NCBI GenBank assembly: GCA_958510875.1
Contig: OY294067.1
Span: 264,962,180 to 265,026,179, forward strand
Direction: 5' to 3'
Source of the DNA: Endomychus coccineus
Taxonomy: Eukaryota > Arthropoda > Insecta > Coleoptera > Endomychidae
DNA: 64,000 nucleotides
Made by a program: the position numbers and the translations under genes. Under the pieces are notes generated by a model. It was not told the origin of the DNA. It did no database searches and worked only from the letters and a program-made list of their open reading frames with translations. How positions within the stretch are numbered: the first letter of the stretch is position 1; each line of letters starts with the position of its first letter. Shown piece after piece: positions 42,916 through 53,875 of the stretch.

Positions 42916-44576
42916 TAAACAATCCTGGCCTCCTGACCCTCAAAATAGGAAATATGCAAAATACAATCGATTATTGGAATCTTATACGTACTTTCGAATT
43001 AAAACCTCTAGAAGACAATTATAACTATCTTTATGAACAATCAATCAAAATTGAAAGTTATCTCAATCAAACAGAAAATGGCGATACATATCGTTCAGAA
43101 TTAGTAAATTATCAGAATCTTTTAGATCATGAATTAAGCGAAACTGAAAAAATATTAAAACAAATCATACCACCAATGCAACGGAGGAAAAGAGGATTAA
43201 TTAATGGAATAGGTTCAGTATTCAAAGCCATTACCGGAAATCTTGATCAAAGTGACGCTGAGAGATACGACTTAGCTTTAACTCAATTAACAAATTCACA
43301 AAATAACATGAAAACTTTACTCGATGAACAAATAACATTGACAGAATCAGCAGTGATAAAATTCAATGAGACCACGAATAGGTTGATAAACAATCAATTA
43401 AAATTAGATAAACAATTTACATTCATAGGAGAAAAACTGGAACAAACTCAACTAGAACAAAATAAGCTTGAAGATGCACTAGTATTTCAAATGCTACTTA
43501 TCCAAATGATAACGACAGCAAATACTAATAAAAATATATTAGAAACATTAGTAACTGCAATTACTTTTGCAAAACTAGAGACTTTACATCCTTCCATATT
43601 AGAATCGGAAGATTTACTTCAAGAACTATATCAAATTTCACAAATAAAACCAAAGGTTCAATTGCCTTTTGAAATCAATTCAAAAACTGTTCAATTATAT
43701 GAAAATGTTGCAATAATCAAATGTTATTATAAAGAGGGACAATTAGTGTTCATTATAGAGATTCCGATTGTAGAGTCCGCTCCTTATAATTATTATCACT
43801 TATATGCACTTCCAACCCAAAATCATTCATCCGAATACCAAGCAATTATTCCTCACAATAAATTCCTATCCCTTAATGAGAAATACTACAGTTTATCCGA
43901 TAAACAATGCAAAGAAGTCACTCCATCCGAATTCCTATGTCAAGCTCAAGATACCAATATAATCAATGGAGAAAGTCCTTGTGAAATCCAATTAGCCAGA
44001 TTCACGAAGAAATATCAATCTTGCAAATCAGTGAAAATCCAGATGCACCAAGAAAAAATCCAAAAGGTGGACACCGACCAATGGCTCGTAATATTCCCGG
44101 AAGAAACTATTATTAATAGTCAATGCAACGAACAAAAAGATATTACAGCATTAACTGGAAATTATATACTGAAAATGCCCGAAAGTTGCCAAATTCAAAT
44201 AAAAGGAAAAATCCTCAAGACTTATCGGAATTCTATCAAAACAATTGAAAACATCCAACTTCCAGAAATCACGATACCAACAACGATATCCCATCACAAT
44301 TATGAAGAAATACCACCCATTCAATTGGATTCAACAAATTTAGATGAACTTCGCCCTTTGATGCATCAGTTAGAACATACCAGAAATGAATTAAAAACTA
44401 TTGAAATTCCGCAATTTCACACGTCAACAAGTGTAAGGACAATCATATTATATATCATACTATGTGTAACCATTATAACCGTAATCTACAAGAAGAGAAA
44501 CATTTGCAAACGGAAAGTGAAAGAAAATCCAACAATCATCGAAGTGCCGTTAGAAGCCATCAATATGAAAAATTAA
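42854..44576 (+). CDS. env: errantivirus-like envelope glycoprotein (fusion-protein type)
   Basis: A membrane fusion glycoprotein of the insect errantivirus / baculovirus F type. The open frame of about 573 residues runs from the acceptor to TAA 44574-44576. A furin-like RRKR lies at about residues 110-113, followed by a glycine-containing hydrophobic segment of fusion-peptide type. Long helical, Q/N-rich stretches with coiled-coil character occupy about 125-220. Several Cys lie at about 350-470. One C-terminal membrane helix (about 529-545) is followed by a short basic tail. No signal peptide is encoded at the start of this exon, because the leader exon is expected to supply it. The frame overlaps the end of pol by 62 bases. 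No internal stop, so env may be the best preserved gene of the element with gag. Confidence 0.8.
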
Positions 44577-44598
44577 TAATCCCGTAATTTTTCAACTT

Positions 44599-44609
44599 CG
44601 GCAGGGAGG
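44599..44609 (+). other. polypurine tract
   Basis: The purine-rich CGGCAGGGAGG lies directly before the 3' LTR (TGTTAAG), the usual plus-strand primer position. Confidence 0.65.
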
Positions 44610-44858
44610 TGTTAAGATGTACTATATGACTATATATGGTCAAATGAACTTTATTAACTTACTAGGAATTTATCATACTATTGCCAACGTGCTTTGTTAT
44701 TAATAAACAGCACGTTCATAATGTTATATATTCTTGCTCGACTTAAAGAGACTTGAATTATTAGCTGTTACTTTGCCTTGTGTAGTAGCTATAATTCCTG
44801 CTGTATTTTACTTAATAAATTTTTTAAAAAGTAAAGTTCCAAACGGCAGATCATAATT
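44610..44858 (+). repeat. 3' LTR (249 bp)
   Basis: Same length and ends as the 5' LTR, with one substitution. Followed by CTGG (44859-44862), the right copy of the target duplication. Confidence 0.9.
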
Positions 44859-44884
44859 CTGGGGACACCCTTCACCTACGGTAT
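44859..44884 (-). pseudogene. continuation of the interrupted non-LTR RT
   Basis: Across the LTR element, minus-strand reading of 44884-44859 supplies the residues before Q-G of a GCPQG-type RT motif whose remainder is at 37286-37235. Beyond 44885 no RT similarity is visible, so the old element is 5'-truncated here. Confidence 0.55.
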
Positions 44885-46289
44885 ACTGAGCAATTACTTA
44901 TTTCTATATAGAATTGAACCAGGTTTTTTAAGGCTATATGTTCTATTTCTTTCATGACATTCATACTATTAAATTATGTTGATGAATAATTTGAGTGGTC
45001 TACTCATTATTAAACGTTATTTCATTTCGTTCCATCTTCAGTGTTTCATATGATGATTTCCAGAACACCCTGTATATTAACATTGTGAACTTAAACGAAC
45101 TTTTTTGTATTTATAAAAAAATTCAGTTCATTACTGTCGAATTTATAATGTTTCTATATCTAATATTCAGTTAATATATTATAATTAGTATTTCAAGGAA
45201 TTACATCCTAGTTGTTAGTGATGTTGTATGCATACCTCTTCTTGAATTGTCTTCATTGCTAGGAAATTGTCAATAAACGGTTATTATTATTATCATTATT
45301 ATTAGGAAGTGAAGCAAAAAAGTTGTTGATATAAATATATCTGATAGGTAAGTACTTAAACCTGAAACAGAAGACCCAGGCATGATAATCAATCGTCATT
45401 GAACTAATGACCTTCTCGAAGAATGTCAATATGCATTATTATCACCAACTATGATGAGCTTGTCATTGTAAACAACAACTTCTATTAAAGGAGGTCGACA
45501 AATATAATTCGTTTTACTATTTTGCAATTCTCAATTCAGACTGTTTTTGTTTAACAATATGCATCCACATCTTTTGATCAAATATCATAATCTCATGAAT
45601 TTCAATGGTTACGCAAAAATATTGTAATGTAGCTTGAACATATTTTCGGTCTTATGTATTACGTCTAATAATGAACAATGAAAAGTGCGTGAAAGTGCAC
45701 CTCTAACATGAAAAAGTATGAATATGTATGCTGGTATGGAGTAAATCTGGATTAAAGAAATTTAATGCGAAGAGGAAATAAAGCTGAGATAGAATTACAT
45801 ATCATAGTTGAATATGCGGCAGTGATGTGTGCTAACTAATTAGAATATGAAGCGTATAAAATATAAAATTATAACTAGCTATTGTGAAGGCTGTAAATGC
45901 TTCAGATAATGAGATAATGAATGAACGACTCTGTTATTGTGTTATTTTTATTGTCATTAATTTTATTTAGTGAATAACATAACAATATAATTATGAAAAC
46001 ACCCATCACATTTGACTCCTTCTGTCAAGTCGGTAGTTATGCAAATCGGCAAGTTGTGCCTATAATCTAGAACGAGGCTTTAACACAATGATATTGTATG
46101 TAAAATGTGGATTTATGAAGTTTTGACTTATTAAGTATAATTTTAGGCAAATTATCTAGTAAACCACCATATGTTGGCAGAATGAGGTATTAACTGTATA
46201 TAATAAACTATAAAAGAGGAGTTCACACTGTGGATATACTATAACACTATTGATAAGAAATAATCACCCTTATCCACTAAAACAGTTAT
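44885..46289. other. non-coding; probable non-LTR 3' tail near 45305
   Basis: No gene. A CAATAAACGGTTATTATTATTATC tail at about 45270-45305 looks like the 3' end of a small non-LTR fragment. An isolated ACACCCTGTATATTA near 45065 resembles a mariner-like end. Confidence 0.4.
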
Positions 46290-46293
46290 TTTT

Positions 46294-46395
46294 ATATCAA
46301 GGCCGCGAAACGACTCTTTAGCAATCGAGAGAAAAATTATCGCCTCGGTCGCAAGCGAGGATTGCTAAAGAGTTTCGCGGCCATGATATAAATAT
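46294..46395. repeat. palindrome with ~32-bp arms
   Basis: ATCAAGGCCGCGAAAC ... CTTTAGCAATC is mirrored by GATTGCTAAAGAG ... CGCGGCCATGAT around a short centre. The left arm has 3 extra bases. The outer TTTCGCGGCC also occurs at about 47822-47831, past the recombinase fragment, so these may be terminal structures of the same element. Confidence 0.6.
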
Positions 46396-46577
46396 TATTT
46401 ACAATCATGAAAAATATAAATATTAAGTCACATATTGCGGGGAAAATTCATTAAAAATTTAAAATAATCGGATTTACTTTCTTAGCGTTTCTATGGAAAT
46501 CGAGTTTCTATGGAATGTCGTACTGACATTTACGAGAAATATTTTTTCAATTTCTGATAATATCTGATAGTGGTAGG
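46396..46577. other. sequence left of the hAT element
   Basis: No gene. It ends in the GTGGTAGG target duplication at 46570-46577. Confidence 0.5.
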
Positions 46578-47632
46578 CAGTGGCGGAACTTCAATTTGTT
46601 GGCCCACCCGCAAAATATTATTCGGGCCCCTACTAAATACAAAAGAAACACAAATTTTTATTGATATTTTCATTAAAAAATAACAAAAAGGAACAAAATT
46701 GCATTATTAACAATTAAAAATTAACAAAAGAAAATATATTTAAAATTTAAAATCCTTCCTCCTGGATTTCAAATTTGCAAAATCTCTAATCACATATTTT
46801 ATTTCCATATTTGAATTAAAAAATAAAGCTGAAAATATAACTTACCTACTTTCACAGTTCACACTTAATATTTATTTAATATTTTGTAACGAATTCGAGT
46901 TGAATGCAAATTTCAAAGTTACCCACACATTCACAAGATATAGGTATCTTAAAATTAACAAACTTAAAATCTAATAGAAAAGTAGAAGAGGGTGGAGTTT
47001 ACAAATTGGTAGGTTTTTATTGGTGACAGGAAGGAAGTGGTGGAAAACATGCTATTTCTGAGGAATGTGTAAGAAGAAAGGTTCAAATACTTCAAATGGA
47101 AAAACCCGAATTGTCGATGCGCCAAGAAATGGTCATAAATAACATCTGGAGAGGTATCATAAATAATAAATATTTGGGTTTGTATAGTTCTGAAAACATG
47201 AAACAAATGAACGTACCTACCGGAGGGGACGAGACGGTGACGAGACGGTTGTAAAATTGGGAAGTACATACATAATTAAATAATATAAAATAATATCTAG
47301 TGGCGTTAATTAGCGACGTAACACTGTCACTGATCAACCTACCCAAACAATTTTCGACAAGTGCTCTGAAGAGTGTCAGAGAGGGGCCTTTTTCTTTGTT
47401 TTCAGGCAGCCGAGTCAGTGCGTCAAAACAAAGTAATGACAAACAGATGTGGGAGGTTGCAATACTTGCTAAGGGTTTTACAATATTTTGTATTAGAATT
47501 GTTTGTTTTTTTTGCTGGTAAAGTCGGTTATCAGTTTCGAGAATGTTTCACTCTTTTCATGATGCATTTGGGCCCCTATAGCTCTGGGCCCCCCCGCGTT
47601 GCGGGGTCCCGCGCATTGTAGTTCCGCCACTG
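46578..47632. mobile_element. hAT-type non-autonomous transposon (1055 bp)
   Basis: The ends are CAGTGGCGGAACTT (46578) and AGTTCCGCCACTG (ends 47632), inverted. A perfect 8-bp duplication GTGGTAGG flanks it (46570-46577 and 47633-47640). Eight-base duplications and CAGTGGCGGA-type ends mark the hAT superfamily. A second inner pair, GGGCCC near each end, strengthens the terminal pairing. No transposase domain is visible in any frame, so it must be moved by an enzyme from elsewhere. Confidence 0.85.
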
Positions 47633-47643
47633 GTGGTAGGTCA

Positions 47644-47802
47644 ATGTCATGCACTCCTCCGGAGTTAAAAGATGTAGTTGATTCAGCTGTTGGGAGTTTA
47701 GAACCTGAAAAGTCTAAGAGACAGTATGAAAAATGTTACAACGATTTCAAAAGCTGGTGTGACAATCAACGCGTCACGGAATGTCAGTGTGAAAATTTTT
47801 AA
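47644..47802 (+). pseudogene. N-terminal fragment of a Crypton/DIRS-like tyrosine recombinase
   Basis: A frame of 52 residues from ATG 47644 reads L-K-D-V-V-D-S-A-V-G-S-L-E-P-E-K-S-K-R-Q-Y, then C-Y-N-D-F-K-S-W-C. This resembles the SAM-like core-binding N-terminal domain found in many animal Crypton-like recombinases (L-x-P-x-K-S-x-x-x-Y-x-x-x-Y-x-x-F-x-x-W-C). It stops at 47800-47802; no catalytic domain follows. The hAT element has inserted 12 bp upstream of the ATG. Confidence 0.5.
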
Positions 47803-48006
47803 ACGTCAACTTGACCTATAATTTCGCGGCCGCTGCCTTTAGTAACGGACTTTATAACGCCTGCGAAGTACTCACTTCGCGTACGGTTGTACAAGTAGCC
47901 ATCATCAGAGTAAACTAAATTATGAATCAAAATGTGCCTGTTTAAATACTATTTGGGGATAATATTGTAAACAATGGATTACCCTCAGTTCTAGATAAAT
48001 GGGAAT
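47803..48006 (-). repeat. probable PLE terminal region
   Basis: Contains a CTGATGATGG motif on the minus strand (about 47905-47896) beside a PLE RT remnant. It lacks the GAAA partner needed for a hammerhead, so only the position suggests a PLE end. TTTCGCGGCC near 47822 belongs to the neighbouring palindrome family. Confidence 0.4.
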
Positions 48007-48640
48007 TTAATAAATTGATTTTTGTTTATACATTTCTATCCCTTCTAAATTACCAAGATATTTGTTTGTACTGTATTTTAGAAATATTGACCAAAAAGAA
48101 GAGTGTGGATTGCCCATTACACATCCGTTTGTTTGTTTATAGCAATTTTTGTTGAAAAACAAATAATTTTGCTCCATACATAAAGATGTAAGGATCACGT
48201 ACTCTGTGCAGTTTCTATCGGGGATATTAATATTTGAAAGCCATATTTATTCAGAATGTTTATCGACTCAGGAATTGGAGTATTTGTAAATAGTGAAACA
48301 ACATCAAATGAAACAAGAGTATCACCAGGTTCAAGTTCGAAATCTTTCAATTATGTAATAAGTTCCAAAGAATTTTTTCACAACCTTGGTGCGTGCGACT
48401 TGGAAGTTGCTAAATTCCTTCACTAACCATTCTGCTATATTATACACGTAGGTCATTTACTGTTTGAAATGATTGGTCTAATGGAATTACCCGGTTTATT
48501 AATCTTATGTAAGCAATACAGTTTAGGGAGATTATGATCTGAACATCTAAGTTAATATTTCAAATTATCGGAGATTACAGCTGTACAATTATCGACTAGC
48601 TTAACGCATTTTGATAACGGATTCTAGATAATATGTTCAT
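48007..48640 (-). pseudogene. Penelope-like RT, first half (minus strand)
   Basis: The minus-strand translation from about 48330 gives a S-F-D-V-like and L-F-T-N-like region broken by stops. It then gives the frame 48198-48007 with CMEQNYLFFNKNCYKQTNG and MGNPHSS, which is PLE RT motifs 3-4. The YVDD part does not follow on this strand; the next half of the domain is on the plus strand from 48640, so the copy is rearranged. Confidence 0.6.
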
Positions 48641-49130
48641 AGAGACATATTCATAGTAGAAAAGTTAAGTCAATCAACCATAAATTTCAACAATTGTTAC
48701 CAAAAACTTCTAAAGAAGAAACTAAGAATATAAACATTATTCACAATAAAACCGATAATAGCCAATTTGATTTGATGAGATTCACTGTCGAAATAGAAAC
48801 AGATAATCAGCTCCCTTTCCTTGATATTAACATTATAAAAGATGGTAATCACTTGGATTTCGACATATACAGAAAACCCACTCATACAAATAGGTATACC
48901 CCGGCAGATTCAGCTACACCATTTAAATATGAGATAGCTCCGCTTGATAGTCTAATTCATAGATTATTGAATACATACATTTATATTTCAAGATTAATAA
49001 ATTATTCATTATGGTTAAAATATTCGTTAATATCATAAAAACAGGTTTCCAAGAAATTTTTGTACATACTTCAAACGTATCATCAGGAAGATTCCTCAAA
49101 GATACAGGAATTGTATTCAAAATTATTGGG
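48640..49130 (+). pseudogene. Penelope-like RT, second half (plus strand, inverted)
   Basis: Frame 48694-49038 carries FTVEIETDNQLPFLDI, then DIYRKPTHTNRYTP and SLIHRLLN. These come directly after the catalytic YVDD in PLE proteins. The orientation is opposite to the first half, with the breakpoint near 48640. Confidence 0.65.
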
Positions 49131-49320
49131 CACCAATAATTAATACAGAACCTACTTCTCGTTACTCTATGAAAGTTGACAAGTATATCGGAACAGTTTC
49201 TAGTAACTATTTCAGAAACCCCAATTCGTGTAAGGCCATTATTAATATTTTCTGTGTCTTAGATATATCGAAACTAAACCTTGAATGTGAACGAGTCCTG
49301 CAGGATTGACTACATATCAA
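49131..49320. other. no recognisable gene
   Basis: Possibly more decayed PLE sequence; nothing can be supported. Confidence 0.3.
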
Positions 49321-49524
49321 CTAACTGTAATTAAAGCTGATTACAATCAATACTTCTAGCACCAGTTGCACCATCTGTAAACATGGATAATTTTGGTCTT
49401 GGTATATTTTGGGCCAGATCATTAATGAAATTAGAAACAAAATTGGTTCCATAATTTGCCTTTGCGGTACTCCCATTTCAACTATTATTGTTCCAGTGTT
49501 GTCGTTTATTTGTTTAACCAGCAT
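49321..49524 (-). pseudogene. Jockey-like RT fragment
   Basis: The minus-strand frame reads V-E-M-GVPQRQIMEPILFLISL, the R-T palm motif G-V-P-Q-G-S-x-L-G-P-x-L-F in degraded form. The following F-A-D-D region is shifted out of frame. Confidence 0.5.
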
Positions 49525-50365
49525 AATTGAAAGTTTTTAGAAACACTTTCTAAGGAAGATACAGTTTTTCAAGGTTGCTTAAAACATCGGTTGTACGGTC
49601 TAGTGCTCTTAAAGATAAACCCATAGTTCATTATTAGAACCTTGAAAAGGTTTCCGTTGAGTCTCAACACAAAACAGATTTCTATTTCAGTACATCCCAG
49701 TACGAGCCGGTGAATCTGAACTCTGATTTTATGGCGGATCTTGAACGGGGGTATCCTATTTGGTAGTAAACTCACGTATTTGTTTTATACACAACAACAC
49801 AACTACATCAATGTTGCGATAGTCCATGGCGTGAATTTGCTTATCCGTAATTGTATATTTTTAAAGTCAATAATCAAGAACAAATAAACAATTAACTATA
49901 GAGTTTTCTTGATTATTCTAATTTACAAACATTTATACAAACCGTAAATAAAGAGATATCATAACTTAAACGCTTTCCGCTTTAATTTGTTTAATTGGTA
50001 GTAGAGATAGCTTCCGTCTGTAAACGTAGGTATGTGTATGTGCCTGGCATTCGGTAAAACAACAACAATTCAGTGTCGGATTCAAATTTCTTGTTGTGTA
50101 TTACAGTTTTATATTAACTAGTTAAGAAAGTATTTACCTATTTTTATTACTTTTATCAACAATCCGCAACTGAGAAATGAAATCATTCTTAAATAAATCA
50201 TTTGGGGATACAAAAGAATTATTATTCGAACACTATGCTATATTTAGATTTCCAGAACTTCTGTACGTTTTATTCATTTATCTATTATATACACTAGCTC
50301 AACGGGAGAAATTCCTTGGAGAGCTAAGCAGTACATATAATATAATTACAGAGTAGGAATTAAAA
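49525..50365. other. no recognisable gene
   Basis: AT-rich sequence between two RT fragments. The short minus frame 49775-49569 has no motif. Nothing supported. Confidence 0.4.
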
Positions 50366-50920
50366 TTAACTAATATACACAGCTCTACAAATGTCATTAG
50401 GGTTACAACAAAATATGTCAACAGTCAAACCGATCATCTCGTAGAATCTACACATTTGGAAAATTGGGGAAAATAATAACGTATTTGTTCTGCAGAGTGG
50501 TAGATGAAATGTTTGTGTGAAATGGGTGCGAGCATATTGATATCTATCACTTAGGTAAGAATTCCAAAATTCAATCAAATGGTTTGTAATCCAAAGCTAG
50601 ACATTTTATTCAATAAAATACTGTGATCCATTTTATCAAATGCCTTAGCAAAATCGAGGTAGATACAATCAACATGGCCACCGTCATCAATAACATCAGC
50701 CAATTATTGAATGTAGCAACCTAAGTTAGTAACAGTTGAGCCAGGCATGAACCGATACTGCTCTGGGGATATCTGCAGTTTGACATGATTGGAAGTAGCA
50801 TCATATAATATATATTCAAATATTTTGCAGAAGTTATTGATGATGGAAATTGGGCGATAATTAGTAACATCATGTCTATTAGCTTTTTTAAAAACCGGTA
50901 CTCATTTTGAAACTTTCCAC
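50366..50920 (-). pseudogene. non-LTR RT fragment (Jockey-like)
   Basis: Minus-strand pieces from about 50915 read N-Y-R-P-I-S-I-I-N-N-F-C-K-I-F-E, then I-S-P-E-Q-Y-R-F-M-P-G-S-T-V-T-N-L, then D-C-I-Y-L-D-F-A-K-A-F-D-K-M-D-H, then a Y-L-S-D-R block (50578-50366). These are RT fingers and first palm motif; stops separate the pieces and the catalytic YADD region is absent. Confidence 0.65.
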
Positions 50921-51819
50921 AGATCCGGTAAAGTATGCGATTTTAAGGCCAATGAATTTGAGCTGGACCCTTCGTGTGACTTGCTTCAAGTCTTTTAGTA
51001 ACTTGAATCACTTCAGAGGGACTAACAATCAAACAAATATAATATTAATATTGAAGTTATCAAAGTTATCCGGAGGTGTATTATTAGTTGAATCTGAGTT
51101 GTTATAGACACTTTGGAAATAATTGCCAAAGACATTAACAATCATGAGAACTAGAGTAGCTAAGATTATCAAATTGAACGTGTTCAGGAATAGAACTGCT
51201 TTCATTTTTGGTATGAAAAAATTATCATAGAGATTTGGAATTACATTTTATGTTATTTTCTATTTTTGATATATAGGTACTGAATCAAATTTTGCAAATG
51301 AATTAAAATACTCTGAAGAATTCATTTTACCAATTATGAAAAATATCCAAGTTGTCAATATATATTGGTTTATAGATGTTTGAAATTATTTCTTTACTAT
51401 CTATGGACTATTTTCAAAAAATATGGTATTTGAAAAAATTAACCCTTCATATCCTGTGTCCTTTATATTGCTTTCGATACGAGCTTGTCAAAGGTTCTCC
51501 ACACTCTTACTAGTACAGTAAAATTATCGTCACCTCAAAAAAATTATCTCAGGCCATTCATCCGGCCACAGTAGTTGAGGGTCATTAGATAAGTAAGTCT
51601 AAAGGCAAAATGGCGGAATCTCACTATCTTGAAAAGGTTTGTTATTGTCTTCTCGCGATCTACCGGTCGCACAGGAAAAACTATTCATCAAAAATGTTCA
51701 TAATAAAAGTTCTACACATTCTGGTAGCCGATAATTTTCCGCCGTTCAGCTCTTTTAAGGAAGGAGAAAAATCGTATTTCTCCAAAAACTAGTACAAAAT
51801 CAAAAACTTAACGAACTCA
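50921..51819. other. no recognisable gene
   Basis: The first ~200 bp may belong to the RT fragment. The rest is non-coding with nothing supported. Confidence 0.4.
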
Positions 51820-52200
51820 AATCGCACAGTGTGCGTCATCGTTTACAACGCAGTGGTAAAGACGATTTTCGAATTTTTCAGGTTGATTTTTGTAGACAAC
51901 AGATTTAATGTGCGTCCAAGTGAAAAAATCTAGTGACCATGAGGGCATTCTATCAGTCCATGCCTATTAATCCATTTTGGTTGAAGTAGAGCAAGTATTG
52001 ATCTACCATAAGCGTTTGTATTCAAATTTTCTTACATGGATATGGGACAGAATATGGCATCACCAAGTATCTCTATCCAAACATTTACTTTTTGATGAGG
52101 TTTCGTCACTCTTACCTCGAGCACTTTGATCAATAGTGCATATCACTAAGCAAATATTATTGTTCAGGTGTGAATTTGCATTATCATTAAATTGCCAACA
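51820..52200 (-). pseudogene. decayed DD41D-type mariner transposase fragment
   Basis: The minus-strand translation gives P-H-Q-K-V-N-V-W-I-E-I-L-G-D-A-I-F-C-P-I (near 52120). Further on it gives N-R-H-G-L-I-E-C-P-H-G-H and F-S-L-G-R-T-L-N, degenerate forms of the K-V-N-V-W-x-G-I and G-P-I-x-W-P-P-R-S-P-D-L-x-x-L-D-F blocks. Several stops and a deletion remove the second Asp. Confidence 0.5.
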
Positions 52201-53099
52201 TAGTTGCAAAACTCAGCAAATATTGTTTTCTTATTAGACAGATTCGATAAACAATATCTGAAAATGTACTAAACCATGCTCACTAAGGACATACAATCTT
52301 TTCTTAAACATGAATTTAACATTTTGAGAGAACTCTGCTCATTCTCATAAAGCATTTTAGATACAGAAATAATTCTCAGATGTACATGCACACCCGCGAA
52401 CACAATGCAAACCAACGTTTATCAAACTTTTACAATAATAGCCAACGCATTTCGAAAAATCATCTGGTGGACTACGTATTACGGTTTGAGACATCTCATG
52501 ACAGTCAGTGAGTGAGTAAAGTAAATATATCAACCAGGTAAACGTGCTGTTGCTGGAAGACATGTACAACCCTCAACAGAAATTACAAATTTTTTTTCTT
52601 AACGGGAAGAACCCCGTATAACAAATTTAGTGAAATGTATCGTAAAAAAATAAGAAGAATATAAAATGAAGTTTATATTGCAAATATACACAGACATATA
52701 CATACATCCGTAATTACATAATTTATCTAGTTGAGCCAGTTAAAGCCCTTCGAATAGCAACCAAAGAAATATATATATATATATATATATAATAGTATTA
52801 GCCGAGCGGGTTTCTCTTTGGGGAATTAACTAACCCATTAATAAGCTTCAATAACAATTTTAGATCATTATGATTTCGACGTAAGGTTAATTTTTAAATA
52901 ATTAGAATAGATTCAACCAAGTCGTAATTGAATTTATAGTCACGAAATCTAATATTCATTTTATAGGCGGCAAATCTTAAGAACTAATGTTGAACCCTTT
53001 CAACACTCAAGGTACGGACGCACCAATGCTGTGTGAAGATATCCTATAGAAGCAATGTTATGAAAATGGTTAGAAACTCTTTTTATAAAACCTAAGGAC
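52201..53099. other. non-coding, contains an AT microsatellite
   Basis: No gene seen. An (AT)n run lies at 52769-52791. Confidence 0.45.
52769..52791. repeat. (AT)n microsatellite
   Basis: About 11 AT units in a row. Confidence 0.9.
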
Positions 53100-53870
53100 T
53101 TGAGTGCTTTATTAACTATATAATCAGTTAAACACAATTATGTCCATAATAAAACCAAGATCCTTTATTTCTGTTTTACTAGCTAATATATTGTTATTGA
53201 TATGATAATCGGAATCCACAAAACTATTGGTTCTATAAAACCTCATTACAAACAATTATCAACATTGAGGTTCATCCCATTTTCGTTGCACCATATATAA
53301 AGTTCTGTTAACTCTGTTCGAACTGGTAGAGCATCTGAAACAGATTCACTGACATAGAAAAGTTTCAAATCATCTTGAAAACATACTTTATATCGTTGAT
53401 GGAAAGAAGAAACAGCAATGACTCTAAATGTGACCCCTGAGGCACCCCCGATGGAACATTAATTTGTTCAGAAGAGAAAGTGTTTAGCTTTACTATTTCC
53501 TTTTGGTAAGGTAGCTTTTCAACCACTCCAATAATGCACCTTGTGTACCTACTGAGTAGAGTATTGAGATCAATAGCACATGATTTATGCGGTCAAAAGC
53601 TTTGCAAAAATCGTTGTATATACAGTCTTCTTGACCCTTTTCATGTATAGCCTCCAAGACAAATTGTGTAAATAGTAATAAATTAGTCGTCTCAGCAGAT
53701 TTTCCTTTTGTAAATCCATGCTGTTCATCAATATATGTTTATAGACTAGAGAAAAATGTTCCGTTACCATGCTCTCAAATAGATTCGGTACATGATAAAA
53801 TAGGAATTGGTCTGTAATTTTTGATTTTTGTCACCGCTTTTATAGATTGAGGTTATAAAACTGAATTTCC
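53100..53870 (-). pseudogene. Jockey-like non-LTR RT remnant
   Basis: On the minus strand, blocks in order are a F-D-R-I-N-H-V-L-L-like motif (about 53605-53585), an L-E-W-L-K-S-Y-L-like block (about 53520), S-G-V-P-Q-G-S-x-L-E (about 53455), L-F-L-L-S-I-N-D-I (about 53415) and D-D-L-K-L-F (about 53370), then an L-x-x-W-C-N-E-N-G-M-N-L-N block (about 53290). The active-site F-A-D-D reads Q-D-D. Frameshifted throughout. Confidence 0.6.
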
Positions 53871-53875
53871 AATAA

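Larger units (their letters stand above)
37287..44858 (+). mobile_element. gypsy/errantivirus-like LTR retroelement with env (7572 bp)
   Basis: Two 249-bp LTRs flank, in order, a serine-tRNA primer site, a leader, gag, pol (protease, RT, RNase H, integrase), env and a purine tract. There is a CTGG duplication at the borders. It sits inside the RT region of an older non-LTR element. The gag-pol overlap uses a -1 frame and env is reached by a predicted splice, the usual errantivirus layout. The LTRs differ at one position only, implying a recent insertion. The copy is nevertheless damaged: pol has a frameshift at about 41077-41081 and the second catalytic Asp of integrase reads Asn. It may therefore be a recently moved passenger copied by intact relatives, unless these are sequence errors. 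Confidence 0.9.

Noticed and set aside
47850..47910. Fifth hammerhead at a CTGATGATGG motif (minus strand)
   Set aside because: No GAAA follows a closable stem II; only the first core strand matches.
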